A DNA stretch of 29,999 nucleotides, from positions 1 through 29,999 of the forward strand of contig JBBPZZ010000151.1 of the NCBI GenBank assembly GCA_038198445.1, written 5' to 3'. The translations under genes and the position numbers were made by a program. The notes under the pieces are model-generated. The model was given only the letters and a program-made list of their open reading frames with translations. It was not told where the DNA came from and made no database searches. This stretch comes from JACDDK01 sp038198445 (GTDB lineage: Bacteria > Actinomycetota > Rubrobacteria > Rubrobacterales > Rubrobacteraceae). Positions 13,299 to 20,782 of the stretch are shown here, piece by piece (the stretch's first letter is position 1; each line of letters opens with the position of its first letter).

Positions 13299-14057
13299 CT
13301 ATTTAAGCAGGATGCGGTAGATAGGCAGGGCGTTTACGAGGACGAAAGAGAGTGAGATAAACGGGAGGGCGGGAAGGGAGCGCTGAAGTAGCAGGCCGGA
13401 GGAAAGGGCGATGATCGCGGCGAAGCCTCCGAGGGTAAGGGTTGGATAGTAGCGAAGGTTCAAGAGGTAGCTTACGTAGGCGAAGAGGGCTAGGAAAACG
13501 AAATCGCTCAGGCCGAGCCCGAATCCGAGAGGCGCTCCGGAGACCGGAAAGATCAGAATCAAGAAGTCGAGTGCTGGGGAGTCTTCTTGCAAAAGCGCCT
13601 TCGTTAGACCGGCGAAGACACTCAAAATGTCCGAGGCCGTGGCGACGCAGGCTATCACAAGGGCGATGCCGGGCGAGAGAACGTAACGAGCCAGAGCAAG
13701 AGCGAGAGAACCAGCGGAGATGATCCTCAGAGTGTTGGAAAGAACGAGCGCAGCCAGCGGAAAAAACCTGGGACCCGTGGCGAGAATATCGGGGCGGGCC
13801 GGCAATACGGTTACCAGAAGTCCGAGAACCGCGGTTGCGGCGCCGAGGCAGAGCAACCAGGAAGTGTCGAGGCTGTCACCCACGCGGAGGAGTCCGTGGA
13901 GGATGATAGCTATCGGGGTGATGGCAAGGACGTAACCCGAAACCTGCGCCAGCAAGGAGGGCTGGCCCTCGGTGGCGAATGGAAGTGTAAACGCAATCAG
14001 AAAGAGCAGTAACGCGCCGGACGCGAGGAACACCACGCCCTCTGTTGAGCGGCTCAA
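13299..14057 (-). CDS. Presenilin/SPP-like polytopic membrane protein (possible intramembrane aspartyl protease)
   Basis: This 252-residue protein is almost entirely membrane-embedded, with about nine helices. The last four show the layout of presenilin and signal peptide peptidase: a helix ending in S-D143-I-L-S-V-F (presenilin TM6, Y-D motif), a helix starting G-L-G-L-S-D185-F-V-F (TM7, G-L-G-D motif), a plain helix, and a final helix opening L-P-A-L-P at 228-232 (the P-A-L motif of TM9). The two aspartates and P-A-L are the catalytic signature of GxGD proteases. Departures are Ser for Tyr at 142 and Ser for the second Gly at 184. Presenilin-fold proteases are known mainly from eukaryotes and archaea, so a bacterial member would be unusual. 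The ATG overlaps the upstream stop (ATGA). Activity is inferred and could be absent. Confidence 0.6.
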   Translation of the reverse strand: MSRSTEGVVFLASGALLLFLIAFTLPFATEGQPSLLAQVSGYVLAITPIAIILHGLLRVGDSLDTSWLLCLGAATAVLGLLVTVLPARPDILATGPRFFPLAALVLSNTLRIISAGSLALALARYVLSPGIALVIACVATASDILSVFAGLTKALLQEDSPALDFLILIFPVSGAPLGFGLGLSDFVFLALFAYVSYLLNLRYYPTLTLGGFAAIIALSSGLLLQRSLPALPFISLSFVLVNALPIYRILLK

Positions 14058-14575
14058 GGGCTAAGGTCTCGGAGGGCGAGGAAAGCTCGCCAGAATCGCT
14101 TTTTAGCTTCGTCGTCGTGGATGGCTGGGGCGAGGGCGGGTAGAGAAATCCCCGCGACACTCTTCGTCCAGGTAAACCACTCGCCCTCGGCGGCCTCCGT
14201 GAAAAGGCGACGGGCGAGCGGGTATTCGAGAGCGTCGATCTCGCGCGCGGCTCCCGGACCAACCGCGACGAGCGCGACGGGCTCGGCGGAGAGTATCTCC
14301 TCGGCGAGCAGTCCCGTACCGGCCCAGGTAACGTAGGCGTCCGGGAGCCGCACAGACTCCAGACTCCGGTTGAGGGCGTCTATAACCCGAGGACCCACCG
14401 GTTGTTCGAGGACGATCATTAGCCCGGATGCGGGCTCTCCGAGCGGTTGCGGATGTCCGGCTTGCTTCATGCGCCGGTCCACGCTGGATGCTTCGCGTGA
14501 AACCTTCGCCTTGTAGTCGCTCACCGCGTTCCGAGGGGGACGAGCGGGCGCACCCTCTCTATCTTCGGGTCTCAT
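14054..14575 (-). CDS. Unknown protein, faintly uracil-DNA-glycosylase-like
   Basis: This 173-residue soluble protein has a polar, probably disordered N-terminus (1-50), then an alpha/beta domain. The stretch from about 82 to 115 (D-A-Y-V-T-W-A, L-L-A-E-E-I-L, P-V-A-L-V-A-V-G-P-G-A-A-R-E) recalls the Y-x-T-N and L-x-P-x-V-I-V-A-L-G-x-x-A elements of the uracil-DNA glycosylase superfamily. However, no iron-sulfur cysteines, no catalytic first motif and no terminal H-P-S motif are seen, so the resemblance may be only to a generic alpha/beta fold. It overlaps the upstream phosphatidyltransferase gene by 17 bases and the downstream presenilin-like gene by 4, so all three are translationally coupled. 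Its function is unknown. Confidence 0.7.
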   Translation of the reverse strand: MRPEDREGAPARPPRNAVSDYKAKVSREASSVDRRMKQAGHPQPLGEPASGLMIVLEQPVGPRVIDALNRSLESVRLPDAYVTWAGTGLLAEEILSAEPVALVAVGPGAAREIDALEYPLARRLFTEAAEGEWFTWTKSVAGISLPALAPAIHDDEAKKRFWRAFLALRDLSP

Positions 14576-15149
14576 GGCGGACGTAGAGGATGCGTTGAAC
14601 AGTGGTCACGAGCGCTCCCGCACTCACCAGAGCGACTCCGACCGTAAGGTAGTTGAGTAGGGAGAACGCGCAGAGCAATACGACTCTACCCGCGCGCTCC
14701 AAGAATCCTACCTCACATGTCAGACCGAGACCTTCAGCGCGCGCTCTGGTGTAGGAAGTAAGAAGAGAGAAGGTCATGGCGGCTCCGGCCAGCAGCGCCT
14801 CGTATGGACGGTTCGAAGTAGCATAGAAGAAGAGAATGCCGACGAAGACCGCCGACTCCGAGAATCGGTCAAGGGTCGAGTCGAGAAAAGCCCCGAACTC
14901 AGTCATACTCTCAGACTCCCGGGCAACGGCGCCATCCAGGGCATCGAACAGTCCGGCGAAGAGCATCACGGTGCCGGCGCCCATTATGTACCCCAAGCCG
15001 AAGAGCGCCGCCGCGCAGAGGGAGAGGACCCAGCCTAGTACAGTCAGCGTATCGGGCCGGACCCGCATCGCCGAGAGCAACCGCACCAGAGGGGCAAGCA
15101 ATCGCCGTAGCGCTTCTTTATAGGAGAACACGCGACGCGGAACGCTCAA
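14559..15149 (-). CDS. CDP-alcohol phosphatidyltransferase, phosphatidylinositol-phosphate-synthase-like
   Basis: This membrane enzyme moves a phosphatidyl group from CDP-diacylglycerol to an alcohol in phospholipid synthesis. The diagnostic D-x2-D-G-x2-A-R-x8-G-x3-D-x3-D motif is perfect, running from F-D-A-L-D-G-A-V-A-R to F-L-D-S-T-L-D. Five to six helices and 196 residues are normal for the family. The segment R-A-R-A-E-G-L-G-L followed by G-F-L-E-R-A-G-R is typical of actinobacterial enzymes making phosphatidylinositol phosphate, but phosphatidylglycerophosphate synthesis cannot be excluded. The TTG start lies one base after the upstream stop, with a weak purine-rich site. The usual actinobacterial neighbours (acyltransferase, PimA mannosyltransferase) are absent; instead an unknown and a presenilin-like gene follow. 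Confidence 0.88.
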   Translation of the reverse strand: MSVPRRVFSYKEALRRLLAPLVRLLSAMRVRPDTLTVLGWVLSLCAAALFGLGYIMGAGTVMLFAGLFDALDGAVARESESMTEFGAFLDSTLDRFSESAVFVGILFFYATSNRPYEALLAGAAMTFSLLTSYTRARAEGLGLTCEVGFLERAGRVVLLCAFSLLNYLTVGVALVSAGALVTTVQRILYVRHETRR

Positions 15150-15150
15150 G

Positions 15151-16356
15151 CTACTTCCCTTTCCCCGTTCCCCGCTCCTTGAGGTCTTGATCCCGAGCGC
15201 CAGAAGGCCGTTCTTCCGCGTGAGCCGGAGGGCTTACCTGAGTATCAGGCGTATCTTCTTGACGGATGGTCGTCGGCGCAACAAGAGCTTTATTCCAGCG
15301 TTCGAAGATCAGAGCATTCCGTAAATAACGGAACGTGGCGGCGACGATCGCGACTATAGGCACGGCAAAGACCGCGCCGATCACACCGTAGAGAGCAGTC
15401 GCGGCCAGGGTGGCGAAAAGCACCCACAGAGGATGAACTCCGACCGAACCTCCCATAATCCGCGGAACAAGGATGTTCCCTTCAAGCTGCTGCGCCAGGA
15501 GAAAGAGGCCGGCGACGATTAGAGCCTGCGTAAACCCGCCGCCGAAGAGGGCGATCAGGACCGCGGGGATTGCCCCGAGGAAGGCTCCCAGGACGGGGAT
15601 GATCTCCGTGAGGCCTACCCACAGGCCGATTATTAGAGCATAGCGGCCGATGGCGAAGAAACCTATAGCCGCTCCTATTACGCCCATGATCGCGCAGAGT
15701 GTAAGTTGCGCCTTCAGGTACTTGATCAGCGTGGCCTCGACAGCGTGTAGCAACTCGACGGCTTGATCGCGCACCGTGTCGGGGATTATGTTTAGTATGC
15801 CGCGAATGATTTTCTCTCGCTCCAGGAGCAGGTAGATGGAGATTATGAGCATCAATATGAGGTTCAGCAATGTCCCGAAGATGCCGAAGACCCCCCCGAT
15901 AAATCCCAAAGTCCCTTTGAACGCCTGGCCGGCCGACGGGGCGTTGCTCCGCAAGAGCTGCGTGGCCGCCTGCTGGTCAAAGGAGCCCACGTACTCGCCC
16001 ACGTAGGGCAAATCCCGTGCCCGCTCAACCAGCCCGTTCGCCCGCTTTACTATGGACTGCGGGTTCTCGATCAGATCCTGCACCTGCCCTATCGCCGGAA
16101 TAATGAGCACCAGCAGCGCGGCGACGACGATGATTACGAGCACGGCGAACACTCCCACCACAGCCACGACTCTCGGCACGCGCCACTCTTCGAGGCGGCG
16201 CACTATCGGGTTCAGGACGTAAGCCAGAAGAGCCGCCAGGAGAAACGTCAGAAGGACGCCGCTTATCTGCCGCACAAAACCTATCAGCAGAATTATGCTC
16301 AGGACAATAAGGACGTACTGAAGGTAGGTTGAGACGACTAGCTTCTTCGCGGGCAA
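15151..16356 (-). CDS. AI-2E/PerM family membrane transporter
   Basis: This 401-residue protein of the AI-2E exporter/PerM (UPF0118) family has about eight helices. Typical features are the N-terminal helix pair with L-L-A-Y-V-L-N-P-I-V-R-R-L-E, the amphipathic cytosolic-type region between about 80 and 135, L-L-E-R-E-K-I-I-R, G-L-T-E-I-I-P-V-L-G-A-F-L-G-A-I-P and Q-Q-L-E-G-N-I-L-V-P-R-I-M-G. Family members export autoinducer-2 or act as Na+/H+ antiporters, and the substrate cannot be read from sequence. A polar tail (about 355-401) is extra and probably disordered. The TTG start has GGAGAG upstream. It is the first gene of the four-gene minus-strand operon ending in the presenilin-like protein. 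Confidence 0.88.
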   Translation of the reverse strand: MPAKKLVVSTYLQYVLIVLSIILLIGFVRQISGVLLTFLLAALLAYVLNPIVRRLEEWRVPRVVAVVGVFAVLVIIVVAALLVLIIPAIGQVQDLIENPQSIVKRANGLVERARDLPYVGEYVGSFDQQAATQLLRSNAPSAGQAFKGTLGFIGGVFGIFGTLLNLILMLIISIYLLLEREKIIRGILNIIPDTVRDQAVELLHAVEATLIKYLKAQLTLCAIMGVIGAAIGFFAIGRYALIIGLWVGLTEIIPVLGAFLGAIPAVLIALFGGGFTQALIVAGLFLLAQQLEGNILVPRIMGGSVGVHPLWVLFATLAATALYGVIGAVFAVPIVAIVAATFRYLRNALIFERWNKALVAPTTIRQEDTPDTQVSPPAHAEERPSGARDQDLKERGTGKGK

Positions 16357-16390
16357 CCGGCTCTCCGATCAAAGGACTCTACACACACTC

Positions 16391-16399
16391 AATATACCA
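16391..16399 (-). promoter_or_regulatory. Extended -10 promoter element of the AI-2E operon
   Basis: On the minus strand TGGTATATT (16399-16391) forms an extended -10 element about 35 bases upstream of the TTG start. No clear -35 hexamer is visible, as is usual for this class. Confidence 0.45.
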
Positions 16400-16448
16400 G
16401 TCCCAGACTAACCTCTGGCACCACACCAAGACGAACCACGCGGGGAAG

Positions 16449-16477
16449 TTTACAGTCCCCAGCCCTCTCTGTATAAT
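16449..16477 (+). promoter_or_regulatory. Near-consensus sigma-70 promoter, probably leaderless transcript
   Basis: TTTACA (16449-16454), exactly 17 bases and TATAAT (16472-16477) make the best housekeeping promoter in the window. The ATG at 16489 starts only 11 bases after the -10 element, leaving no room for a ribosome-binding site. Confidence 0.75.
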
Positions 16478-16488
16478 CGGCCCCCAGT

Positions 16489-17343
16489 ATGAGAGTGGGC
16501 AACGCACAAAGGACGCAACATGTTGGGCAACGGCGTTTCAACGTCGTGGGTCCCGTGAGCCTTAAAGAAGGTCCCCGCCGAACCTCGACTTCTCGTCACG
16601 AAGCTCAGACGGCGAGGATCGCCGAGCGCCGCGAAGCTCGTAAGACAAACAAGGAGAGCGTCTACCGGCGGCGGCGCGTCATGGCTATCTGTCTGGCGGT
16701 TCTGGGCATACTGGCGCTCGTGTTCGCGGTCTTCGCGGGGACTTCCAGCGCCACGAACAGCGGTGTACCCATAGACCCGAACAACGCGGGGCCGGACACC
16801 GTTCTGGCGCAGGCCGCTGGCGTGGACATATATACTCCCATACGTCCGGCCAACCTTACCGGTATCGGGTACCATCCAGACGGTCAGAGCCTCACCGAGA
16901 TGGTTCCCCGGGGCAAGAACCTTTCGTCGAATGTGATCTTGAGTCTCTTCAATGGTGGCTCTACCCCGGAGAACATCCAGTACCATGTGATGGACGCCGC
17001 GGGCCGGGCCGGGTTTAATACCGGCGCCATGGACGTGGGCGCCGAGGCGAAGACCTCCGTCTACGCTCCGGTGACAGGCACTATAACTTCTGTTCGCCCC
17101 GACCCCATGCTACAGGGCGCGAACGTGATCGAAATCAAAGCGTCAGACAATCCTAAATTGCGAGTCTCCATCTCTTTGGTCAAGGACATAAGCAAGGGCA
17201 TCGGTCCAGAGAAGCCCGTGACGGCCGGCATGACGGAACTCGGTTCGGTAGCTGACTCCGCGGAAGTGCTAAAGCCTCAGCTCTCCGAAGTCACCAAGGA
17301 TTCCGGCAACCACGTCACTATCTCCTCCACGAAGATCGGCTGA
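16489..17343 (+). CDS. Unknown membrane-anchored extracytoplasmic protein
   Basis: This 284-residue protein has a very basic N-terminal cytoplasmic region (about 1-63, rich in Arg), one helix (about 65-83, ending A-G-T-S-S-A) and an extracytoplasmic domain of about 200 residues. Near the C-terminus V-Y-A-P-V-T-G-T-I-T-S-V followed by G-A-N-V-I-E-I-K resembles the biotinyl/lipoyl-like or M23-type beta fold, but the zinc ligands of M23 peptidases are missing. It may therefore be a degenerate or binding-only domain. ATG 16489 is chosen because a near-consensus promoter ends 11 bases upstream. Later starts such as GTG 16555 or ATG 16681 also lack ribosome sites. It is divergent from the AI-2E operon. 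The fold guess is weak and the function unknown. Confidence 0.75.
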   Translation: MRVGNAQRTQHVGQRRFNVVGPVSLKEGPRRTSTSRHEAQTARIAERREARKTNKESVYRRRRVMAICLAVLGILALVFAVFAGTSSATNSGVPIDPNNAGPDTVLAQAAGVDIYTPIRPANLTGIGYHPDGQSLTEMVPRGKNLSSNVILSLFNGGSTPENIQYHVMDAAGRAGFNTGAMDVGAEAKTSVYAPVTGTITSVRPDPMLQGANVIEIKASDNPKLRVSISLVKDISKGIGPEKPVTAGMTELGSVADSAEVLKPQLSEVTKDSGNHVTISSTKIG

Positions 17344-17406
17344 CAGGCGGACTGATACTGATTAAACACCCGGTCTCTGCGCCGGGCGTGTATCATTAGG
17401 CCAGTT

Positions 17407-18042
17407 ATGTTCTTCTTATTCCAACAGAGTCCCGCCGCGGCGGTCGCCGTGGCCCTGGGGTTCGTCGTGGGTATCGTGCTGCACGAGGCGGCGCACGCCT
17501 ACTCCGCATACAAGCTAGGGGACGATACAGCCTATCGCGCAGGAAGGGTAACGCTCAATCCAGCTTCGCACCTGGATCCGCTCGGCAGCCTGATGCTGCT
17601 TATAGCGGGCTTCGGATGGGGTAAGCCAACTCCCGTCGTGCCATCGAAACTCCGGGGCGGCGTGTTCGGTCCCGTGGCCGTGGCGTTCGCCGGACCGCTT
17701 TCGAACCTGCTCATCGTTGCTATCTGCGCCGTCCTGTTCCTGATTCCAGCCTTCCAGCAGCAATACCTGGGTCTAATAGTAGTCTCGATTGCGTTTGTGA
17801 ACGCGCTTTTATTCGTGTTCAACCTAATACCCATACCCCCGCTGGATGGATCCAAGGTGATCTTTCCGTTCCTGCCACGCGCCCTCGACGGCTTCGTCAA
17901 CTTTATGAACCAGTACGGCCCTATACTCCTGTTGGGCCTCGTACTTCTTACCTGGCTTCCAGGGGCGTCCTCTCCCTTGAGCTACCTGCTAACCCCCATC
18001 CGGCCCCTCCTGGCCCTGTTCGGACTACCAGCGCTCTTCTAA
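17407..18042 (+). CDS. Site-2 protease family membrane metalloprotease (M50)
   Basis: This 211-residue protein has about six helices and is a compact S2P without PDZ or CBS domain. The zinc site is complete: H-E-A-A-H in helix 1 (about 22-26) and N-L-I-P-I-P-P-L-D-G-S-K (about 139-150), with the N-P-A-S-H-L-D-P-L-G element (about 51-60) typical of this subgroup (Rv2625c/slr-type minimal S2Ps). Such enzymes cleave membrane-bound regulators within the bilayer; the substrate is unknown. The ATG has only AGG nearby as ribosome site. It follows the unknown 16489 gene by 63 bases and may be read with it. With the presenilin-like protein, this gives two candidate intramembrane proteases within 5 kb. 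Confidence 0.9.
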   Translation: MFFLFQQSPAAAVAVALGFVVGIVLHEAAHAYSAYKLGDDTAYRAGRVTLNPASHLDPLGSLMLLIAGFGWGKPTPVVPSKLRGGVFGPVAVAFAGPLSNLLIVAICAVLFLIPAFQQQYLGLIVVSIAFVNALLFVFNLIPIPPLDGSKVIFPFLPRALDGFVNFMNQYGPILLLGLVLLTWLPGASSPLSYLLTPIRPLLALFGLPALF

Positions 18043-18059
18043 AACCTCGCGCACGAAAA

Positions 18060-18118
18060 GGGGCAACTTTTGCGGCTCGTAGGGAGGGGGGGAGAATCTA
18101 CGAACCTCGGGCTGCCCC
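18060..18118. terminator. Nested inverted repeats between convergent genes
   Basis: GGGGCA (18060-18065) pairs with TGCCCC (18113-18118) and, inside it, TCGTAG (18077-18082) pairs with CTACGA (18098-18103). The structure lies between two converging genes and could stop transcription from either side, but no T-run follows on either strand. Confidence 0.4.
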
Positions 18119-18172
18119 GTCGCTTATTGTACCTCAAAGAGGCTAAAGCGTAACCTCAACCTAAGGTACAGA

Positions 18173-20014
18173 CTAAGAACGGGTGAGGTCTCGTGACACG
18201 GATGATTTCTCGGAGAGCGGCAGGATCACGGAGAAGATGCTGCCAACGTCAGGTTTGCTCTGGACGTGTATCTCGCCGCCAAGATGGTCGGTGATCTCTT
18301 GCGCCAGAGCGAGCCCGAGGCCCGTACCATCGGCGCGTGAGGATCCCTGGGCGCGGTAGAAGCGGTCGAAGATGTGCGGCTGCTCGGATTCCGGAATGCC
18401 GCACCCGCGGTCCGAAACGCTGACGACGGCGTTCCCGTTCTCGCGGTGGAGCGCCAGTTCCACTGGCGAGTCTTCTCCAGAGTACTTAAGCGCGTTGTCC
18501 ACAAGAATAGTCAGCATTCGGTGAAGCTGGTTTGGATCCGTCTCCACGGGAGGCACGTCTTCCTCGACGTCGATGCTGACAGGGCGTCCCGTATACTCAA
18601 AGTCCCGGCGCAACTCGTGTATCAGGTATTCGAGGTCTACCTGCTCCAGGCGGAAGGTTACGGCGTTCGCGTCCATCTTTGAGAGGTCCAGGAGCGTCTT
18701 GGCGAGGTTCTGGAGTCGCGTTGTCGCAACCTGCATGGCTTCGAGGAAGTCAGCCCGGACGTTTTCGTCTTGCTCGTCCTCGAACATCTCCAGGTAGCCA
18801 GATAGGGCAAAGAGCGGCGTCTTCAACTCGTGAGAGGCGTTGGCGATGAACTCGGCCTTCGCGCGTTGCACCCTGCGCTCGTCGGTAACGTCGCGCAGGA
18901 TGGCGAGAGCGCCGTTCTCCAGAGGAGCGGCCCGTATTTCGATGGTCCTGTCTCCAGCCTGGGCTTCCGGCTCCGTTATGGGACCGGCGTAACGAGTCTT
19001 GGCGAGGACTTCCTGAAGGCGGGTGTGGAAGGCAAGGTCGGAAGACTCCAGAAGCTCGCGGGCGCGAGGATTCAGGAAAATGGCGTTGAGGTCCTGATCC
19101 ACCCCGACCACGGCGTCGGTCATGCCGTCGAGGATGGCGCGGCCACGCTCTTTCTCTTGTTCAACCTGGCCGAAGGCGCCTGCGAGGGAAGCGGCCATCG
19201 AGTTGAATGTCTCTCCAAGAGATCCAACCTCGTCTTCTATGCGCGTATGGATTCGCTCGTCGAAGTTTCCGGTGGCTATACGCTCGGCGGCCAGCCCGAG
19301 ACGGCTGACACGCCGGGAGATAAACGTCGCCGCTATGTATCCCGCGACTCCCGCGATCAGCAACGCCAGAATACCCGCCAGGAAGGCTATACGCCCAATG
19401 GTGTCCGTAGTCGCCTGTACATTCTCGACGTCGTTCTTGGTAAAGAACTTGTTGAACACGACCGCCGTACCCTTTATGTTCTTTCCATCTTTGCCCTTCA
19501 TCTCGATCGGGGTGGCGTAAGTGGCCTGGACTTGATCCACGTGCGCCCCGGTCGGGATGTGCTGGATGTTCGACCTCGGAGCCTTCTCGTTGACGGCTCT
19601 TTGGACAACGCTTGGCAGGAACTCCAGGTCTGCGTCTCCCTGAAGCTTCGTTGCTCCCTTGCCCTCGACCTTGACTATCCCCCACTGAAGGCCGCGGCTC
19701 GTGGCGAAGTCCTTTATATCCTGAATGAATATCTGGTTGCCGCTGCGCCGGAGCTGGTTCTGAAACTGCTGCCCCACCTGCTGGAAACTGGCCTTACTGG
19801 CGCGGTTGAGAGTATCTTCCATAATGGGACGAACGATCTGGTAGGCCGTCACGGCCGCGAGGGCGGTGACGAGCATAAAGACCACGGTAAGCCACACGCG
19901 CATACCGATGCGCGGACGGAGCCCTTGCCTCAGACGCGGGAAAAAGCGTTTCTTGACTCCCCGCCAGAGATCCCGCCGCCAGTCTCCCCCGAAGATTCTC
20001 TTAGCGGAATACAT
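18173..20014 (-). CDS. PhoR/WalK-like sensor histidine kinase
   Basis: Counting from a GTG at 20026, the protein has helix 1 (43-66), an extracytoplasmic sensing domain (about 67-210), helix 2 (212-235), HAMP (236-290), PAS (about 292-380), HisKA with A-S-H399-E-L-K-T-P, and HATPase (about 500-605) with N-A-L-K-Y-S, D-R-G-C-G-I-P and G-T-G-L-G-L-A. H399 would autophosphorylate and pass phosphate to the adjacent regulator. The order matches WalK/PhoR kinases of Gram-positive bacteria, which monitor wall or phosphate state. The start given is the ATG at 20014, overlapping the regulator gene by 14 bases; GTG 20026 is also possible. Neither has a ribosome site, so translation is coupled. The signal is not evident from the sequence. 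Confidence 0.93.
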   Translation of the reverse strand: MYSAKRIFGGDWRRDLWRGVKKRFFPRLRQGLRPRIGMRVWLTVVFMLVTALAAVTAYQIVRPIMEDTLNRASKASFQQVGQQFQNQLRRSGNQIFIQDIKDFATSRGLQWGIVKVEGKGATKLQGDADLEFLPSVVQRAVNEKAPRSNIQHIPTGAHVDQVQATYATPIEMKGKDGKNIKGTAVVFNKFFTKNDVENVQATTDTIGRIAFLAGILALLIAGVAGYIAATFISRRVSRLGLAAERIATGNFDERIHTRIEDEVGSLGETFNSMAASLAGAFGQVEQEKERGRAILDGMTDAVVGVDQDLNAIFLNPRARELLESSDLAFHTRLQEVLAKTRYAGPITEPEAQAGDRTIEIRAAPLENGALAILRDVTDERRVQRAKAEFIANASHELKTPLFALSGYLEMFEDEQDENVRADFLEAMQVATTRLQNLAKTLLDLSKMDANAVTFRLEQVDLEYLIHELRRDFEYTGRPVSIDVEEDVPPVETDPNQLHRMLTILVDNALKYSGEDSPVELALHRENGNAVVSVSDRGCGIPESEQPHIFDRFYRAQGSSRADGTGLGLALAQEITDHLGGEIHVQSKPDVGSIFSVILPLSEKSSVSRDLTRS

Positions 20015-20699
20015 ATCCGACACCACGAGCGGTGTGGATGAACTCGGGGTTGCGGGGGTCTCGCTCTATTTTCTCGCGGAGATGACGGATGTGGACGTCC
20101 ACGGTGCGCTCGTCGCGGAACTCATCTCCCCATACGCGGGTTAGGAGCGTGCTGCGCGAGAAGACCCGGCCGGGATTCGAGGCCAGGGTAATTAGCAACT
20201 CGAACTCCGTATAGGTGAGGTCTACCTCTTCACTCTCCACGGCAACCCGGCGGCTCGGGATGTTTATCTTCAGTCCATCGTAGCTGAGCTCCTCCTGACG
20301 TTGACCCGCCGGGACAGTGGAGCGGCGCATGATCGCGCGTACCCTCGCCACTAGCTCCCGCACGGCGAACGGCTTGGTGACGTAGTCGTCCGCCCCAAGT
20401 TCCAATCCCACTACCCGGTCTATCTCGTCGTCCTTGGCGGTGAGCATGATGATCGGCACGTCGCTCTGCGTCCTTATGCGACGGCAGACCTCGGTACCGT
20501 CTATCTTGGGCAGCATGATGTCCAGAATGATCAGATGCGGCTCGTAGGAGCTAAACGCCTCAAGCGCCTCCTCTCCATCGCCCACGGCGTGGACCTGAAA
20601 TCCCTCGCGCTCCAGGGCGTGGACCAGCATCTTCTGGATGGACGGTTCGTCGTCCACCAGAAGTATCCTGCGCGTCACACCCTGTAAGCCCTGCACCAT
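20001..20699 (-). CDS. OmpR/PhoB family response regulator
   Basis: This 232-residue regulator has a receiver domain with D16-D17 acidic pocket, phospho-acceptor D60 (L-I-I-L-D-I-M-L-P), T87 and K109, and a C-terminal winged-helix DNA-binding domain (about 130-230) with Y-T-E-F-E-L-L, R-V-F-S-R-S-T-L-L-T-R-V-W-G and the R-T-V-D-V-H-I-R-H-L-R-E-K-I recognition region. It overlaps the kinase gene downstream, forming a standard pair. The ATG at 20699 has AAGGA too close (one base). GTG 20678 (V-T-R-R-I-L-L-V) is a realistic alternative and gives the usual N-terminus. A palindrome lies just upstream and may be its own operator. Confidence 0.94.
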   Translation of the reverse strand: MVQGLQGVTRRILLVDDEPSIQKMLVHALEREGFQVHAVGDGEEALEAFSSYEPHLIILDIMLPKIDGTEVCRRIRTQSDVPIIMLTAKDDEIDRVVGLELGADDYVTKPFAVRELVARVRAIMRRSTVPAGQRQEELSYDGLKINIPSRRVAVESEEVDLTYTEFELLITLASNPGRVFSRSTLLTRVWGDEFRDERTVDVHIRHLREKIERDPRNPEFIHTARGVGYVFR

Positions 20700-20725
20700 T
20701 CCTTAGACCGCCTCTTCCTGCCTGC

Positions 20726-20759
20726 CCGGCAATCCGCCGGAACCCATCAAGAGTCTTGA
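20726..20759. promoter_or_regulatory. Palindromes upstream of the two-component genes
   Basis: Two inverted repeats lie in the 83-base gap: TCAAGA-G-TCTTGA (20747-20759) and CCGGC-N5-GCCGG (20726-20740). On the minus strand TAAAAT at 20770-20765 is a possible -10 element, placing the first palindrome at the transcription start. The second could serve as a 5' hairpin. Confidence 0.4.
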
Positions 20760-20782
20760 GACATATTTTACCATGCTAGATA

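Noticed and set aside
18830..20041. Long open frame (about 400 codons) on the strand opposite the sensor kinase
   Set aside because: It is the complement of a well-conserved kinase with all motifs intact. The translation is low in hydrophobic order and shows no family motif; long antisense frames are expected in GC-rich genes.
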